Source of the DNA: JBBQER01 sp052148155
GTDB lineage: Bacteria; Actinomycetota; Acidimicrobiia; IMCC26256; PALSA-610
DNA: 8,017 nt
Assembly (NCBI GenBank): GCA_052148155.1
Contig: JBKQIY010000249.1
Coordinates: 1 to 8,017 of the forward strand
Direction of reading: 5' to 3'
The notes under the pieces are model-generated. The model was not told the DNA's origin. It made no database searches and saw nothing but the letters and a program-made list of their open reading frames with translations. The translations under genes were made by a program, and so were the position numbers. Positions 6,479 through 8,017 of this stretch are shown here, piece by piece. How positions within the stretch are numbered: position 1 is the stretch's first letter; every line of letters starts with the position of its first letter.

Positions 6479-8017
6479 TTAGGGATCCGGCGCCGGCAGC
6501 GGGTCTGGTTGCGCGTTCGGCGGTCCGGCTCGGACCCGCTCGACCAGGACGTCGGCGCCGAGGAACACCACGGCGAGCCATCCGAGCGGACGTCCGAGCG
6601 GGAACAGCGTCGGCCACTCGAAAACCGGGGGGAACCGGAAGTGATGCTGCAGGTACACGACGTAGACGGTGACCAGCGCGAGCAGCACGGCGGGCCCCAG
6701 CACGAGGACTGCGCGCAGTCGTGGTCGCCATTGCATCGCGACGAGGAGGACCAGTACGAGCGCCCCGACCCATGGCGCCACGATCAACGCGGCGACCAGA
6801 CCGGCCAGGACCGGTACTGCGATCCGTTCGCGCCGGGTGCTTGGACGGCGAGGCGTGTCGGCGCGTGGTGGGACAGGCCAGTCGACGCGCACCTGCGCGT
6901 CCGACGGCGCTTCAGCGGTGACGACCGGCGACCGGTTGCGAAGCATCGCCCAGCCCACGATGGCAAGGCACAACAGTCCCGCCAGCGCGGAGATCCAGAG
7001 CGCGGCCCACACCTGACGTTGCGGCGTCCATTGGAGCACGACGTCGAACGACGCCTGGGTCGGATGTACCAGCCAGCCGTTGGCGTAGCCGTCGACGAGG
7101 TGCGATGCACCGAGCGCTCCCGTGTGGGCGATCGTCGCCGTCCATCCTTTGCTCTGCGATTCGCCGAGCACCAGCCAGAACGGCGCGTCGGCCCCGCTCA
7201 CGTGGACGCGCATGCGCGTCGCGCCGTTGTGCACCATCGTGACCGTCGGCGCCGACGGTGCGGCGGACCCGAGACCGGTGACTCGTCCGTCGCGTACGGC
7301 AAGTGGCTGACGGCCGCCAGCGGCTGAGGCGAGGACCAGACGATCGAGTTGGAGGCCGGTTTGGAGACCTTCCGACGTTCGGACCACATGTGGCCCGGGT
7401 CCGAGCGTGATGGTGGGCACGCGGTTCGGATCGTGGGGATCGCAGGGAGTCACGGACAGCGCATCGATCTGTGACGCGTGGTCGGCGGCGCCGGTGACGC
7501 GTACCGGGACCACGTATCCGTCGATCGTGAGCAGGTCCGACCGGCAGACGCCGGGGATTTCGGCCGGTGCCGACGCCATGCGCAGTCCGGGGATGCCGAG
7601 GTCGGCGATGCCCACCGGTGCGACCACGGTGTCGAAGGTCGATTCGCGGGTCGCGAGCTGGGGACGGATGCCGGTGATCGTGACCCGGATCCGACGGCCG
7701 GTCATGGCCGGGAAATGCAGTTGCACGGTCGCGGTCGCGTTCTCGGCGGCCCGGTTGGTGATGGGCGGGAGCGTCAGGTCGCGTACCGAGTCGTCGACTT
7801 GCAGTTCGATCGACGTCGGAATGGAGTGACGGCCGTCGGCGACGACTTGTAGGTGCATTTCCGACACGGTGAGCGGCTTGCGCGTTTCGAACTGCACCCA
7901 TTGTCCGCCAACCGTCGAGAACGGCGTGTTCCAGGCGGTCGCGGGATTTCCGTCGGCGGCGCTGGCGGCGTGACACTGCAAGCAGCCTGGAAGTGACGCG
8001 CTCGCGTCCGCGCTGAC
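6479..8017 (-). CDS. AftD-like arabinofuranosyltransferase family membrane protein, C-terminal part (start outside window)
   Basis: The frame is open to the window edge, so these 512 residues are the C-terminus of a larger protein; the TTG at 7981 is internal. Residues 1 to about 130 look like an F5/8 type C (discoidin-like) carbohydrate-binding domain (ADGNPATAWNTPF near 21-33). A second beta-rich, presumably extracellular region carries GESQSKGW (285-292) and DGYANGW (309-315), which resemble the NPGW and DGWQQGW motifs I associate with the C-terminal part of AftD-family proteins. Four or five hydrophobic segments follow (about 335-358, 399-428 possibly as two, 436-457, 477-492), then a Pro-rich tail. 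In mycobacteria AftD is a large GT-C enzyme that adds arabinofuranose from a polyprenyl-phosphate donor to cell-wall arabinan. The catalytic N-terminal half is not in the window, so activity is inferred. It probably heads the transcription unit containing the ABC-F and lipoprotein genes. Confidence 0.75.
   Translation of the reverse strand, partial: VSADASASLPGCLQCHAASAADGNPATAWNTPFSTVGGQWVQFETRKPLTVSEMHLQVVADGRHSIPTSIELQVDDSVRDLTLPPITNRAAENATATVQLHFPAMTGRRIRVTITGIRPQLATRESTFDTVVAPVGIADLGIPGLRMASAPAEIPGVCRSDLLTIDGYVVPVRVTGAADHASQIDALSVTPCDPHDPNRVPTITLGPGPHVVRTSEGLQTGLQLDRLVLASAAGGRQPLAVRDGRVTGLGSAAPSAPTVTMVHNGATRMRVHVSGADAPFWLVLGESQSKGWTATIAHTGALGASHLVDGYANGWLVHPTQASFDVVLQWTPQRQVWAALWISALAGLLCLAIVGWAMLRNRSPVVTAEAPSDAQVRVDWPVPPRADTPRRPSTRRERIAVPVLAGLVAALIVAPWVGALVLVLLVAMQWRPRLRAVLVLGPAVLLALVTVYVVYLQHHFRFPPVFEWPTLFPLGRPLGWLAVVFLGADVLVERVRAGPPNAQPDPLPAPDP
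7242..7259. repeat. 18-base perfect palindrome inside the AftD-like gene
   Basis: The two 9-base halves (ACCGTCGGC and GCCGACGGT) are exact reverse complements with no spacer. The site lies within codons for the APSAPTV stretch of the AftD-like protein. It may be chance in GC-rich coding DNA or a protein-binding site; nothing else here supports a function. Confidence 0.5.

Noticed and set aside
6446..7327. Plus-strand open frame of 293 codons opposite the AftD-like gene
   Set aside because: Composition (Arg, Asp, Gln, His) is that of an antisense shadow, and the minus-strand frame has recognisable domain and membrane features.

Overview
This 8,017-base window is GC-rich and almost entirely coding. 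It holds five protein genes, two of them cut by the window edges, and the three gaps between genes are only 27, 30 and 39 bases. The GC content, GTG starts, a fused LivH-LivM-LivG transporter of an actinobacterial style and an AftD-like arabinosyltransferase C-terminus point to an actinobacterium. I favour an uncultured member of the Acidimicrobiia, but that placement is inference from gene style, not from a marker gene.

Left part, plus strand (1-3421): the 3' end of a LivF-type ATPase gene runs into a 1,019-residue gene through a TGATG stop/start overlap. The second gene joins two membrane permease domains (LivH-like, then LivM-like) and a LivG-type ATPase in one chain. Together they encode a complete membrane and ATPase core of a branched-chain amino acid (HAAT family) ABC importer. 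The promoter lies upstream of the window.

Right part, minus strand (3449-8017), read from right to left: first the C-terminal 512 residues of a large membrane protein resembling the discoidin-like and membrane-anchored end of AftD-family arabinofuranosyltransferases. Then comes a 529-residue ABC-F protein (two soluble ATPase domains, a ribosome-associated type). Last is a 456-residue lipoprotein of the LivJ/LivK substrate-binding class. Close spacing suggests co-transcription of all three, but no promoter is clear in the window.

The binding lipoprotein gene converges tail-to-tail on the importer operon with 27 bases between the stops. The simplest reading is that it captures a ligand outside the membrane and delivers it to the fused importer, although it sits in a different transcription unit, next to an ABC-F gene and a cell-envelope glycosyltransferase gene.

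I found no RNA genes, CRISPR array, insertion sequence, phage gene or attachment site, and no sign of a wholly new defence or mobile system. The most unusual points are the three-domain fusion, an apparent insertion of about 77 residues with two extra hydrophobic segments in its LivM part, degenerate ATPase motifs, and a CxxCH motif at the edge of the AftD-like protein.
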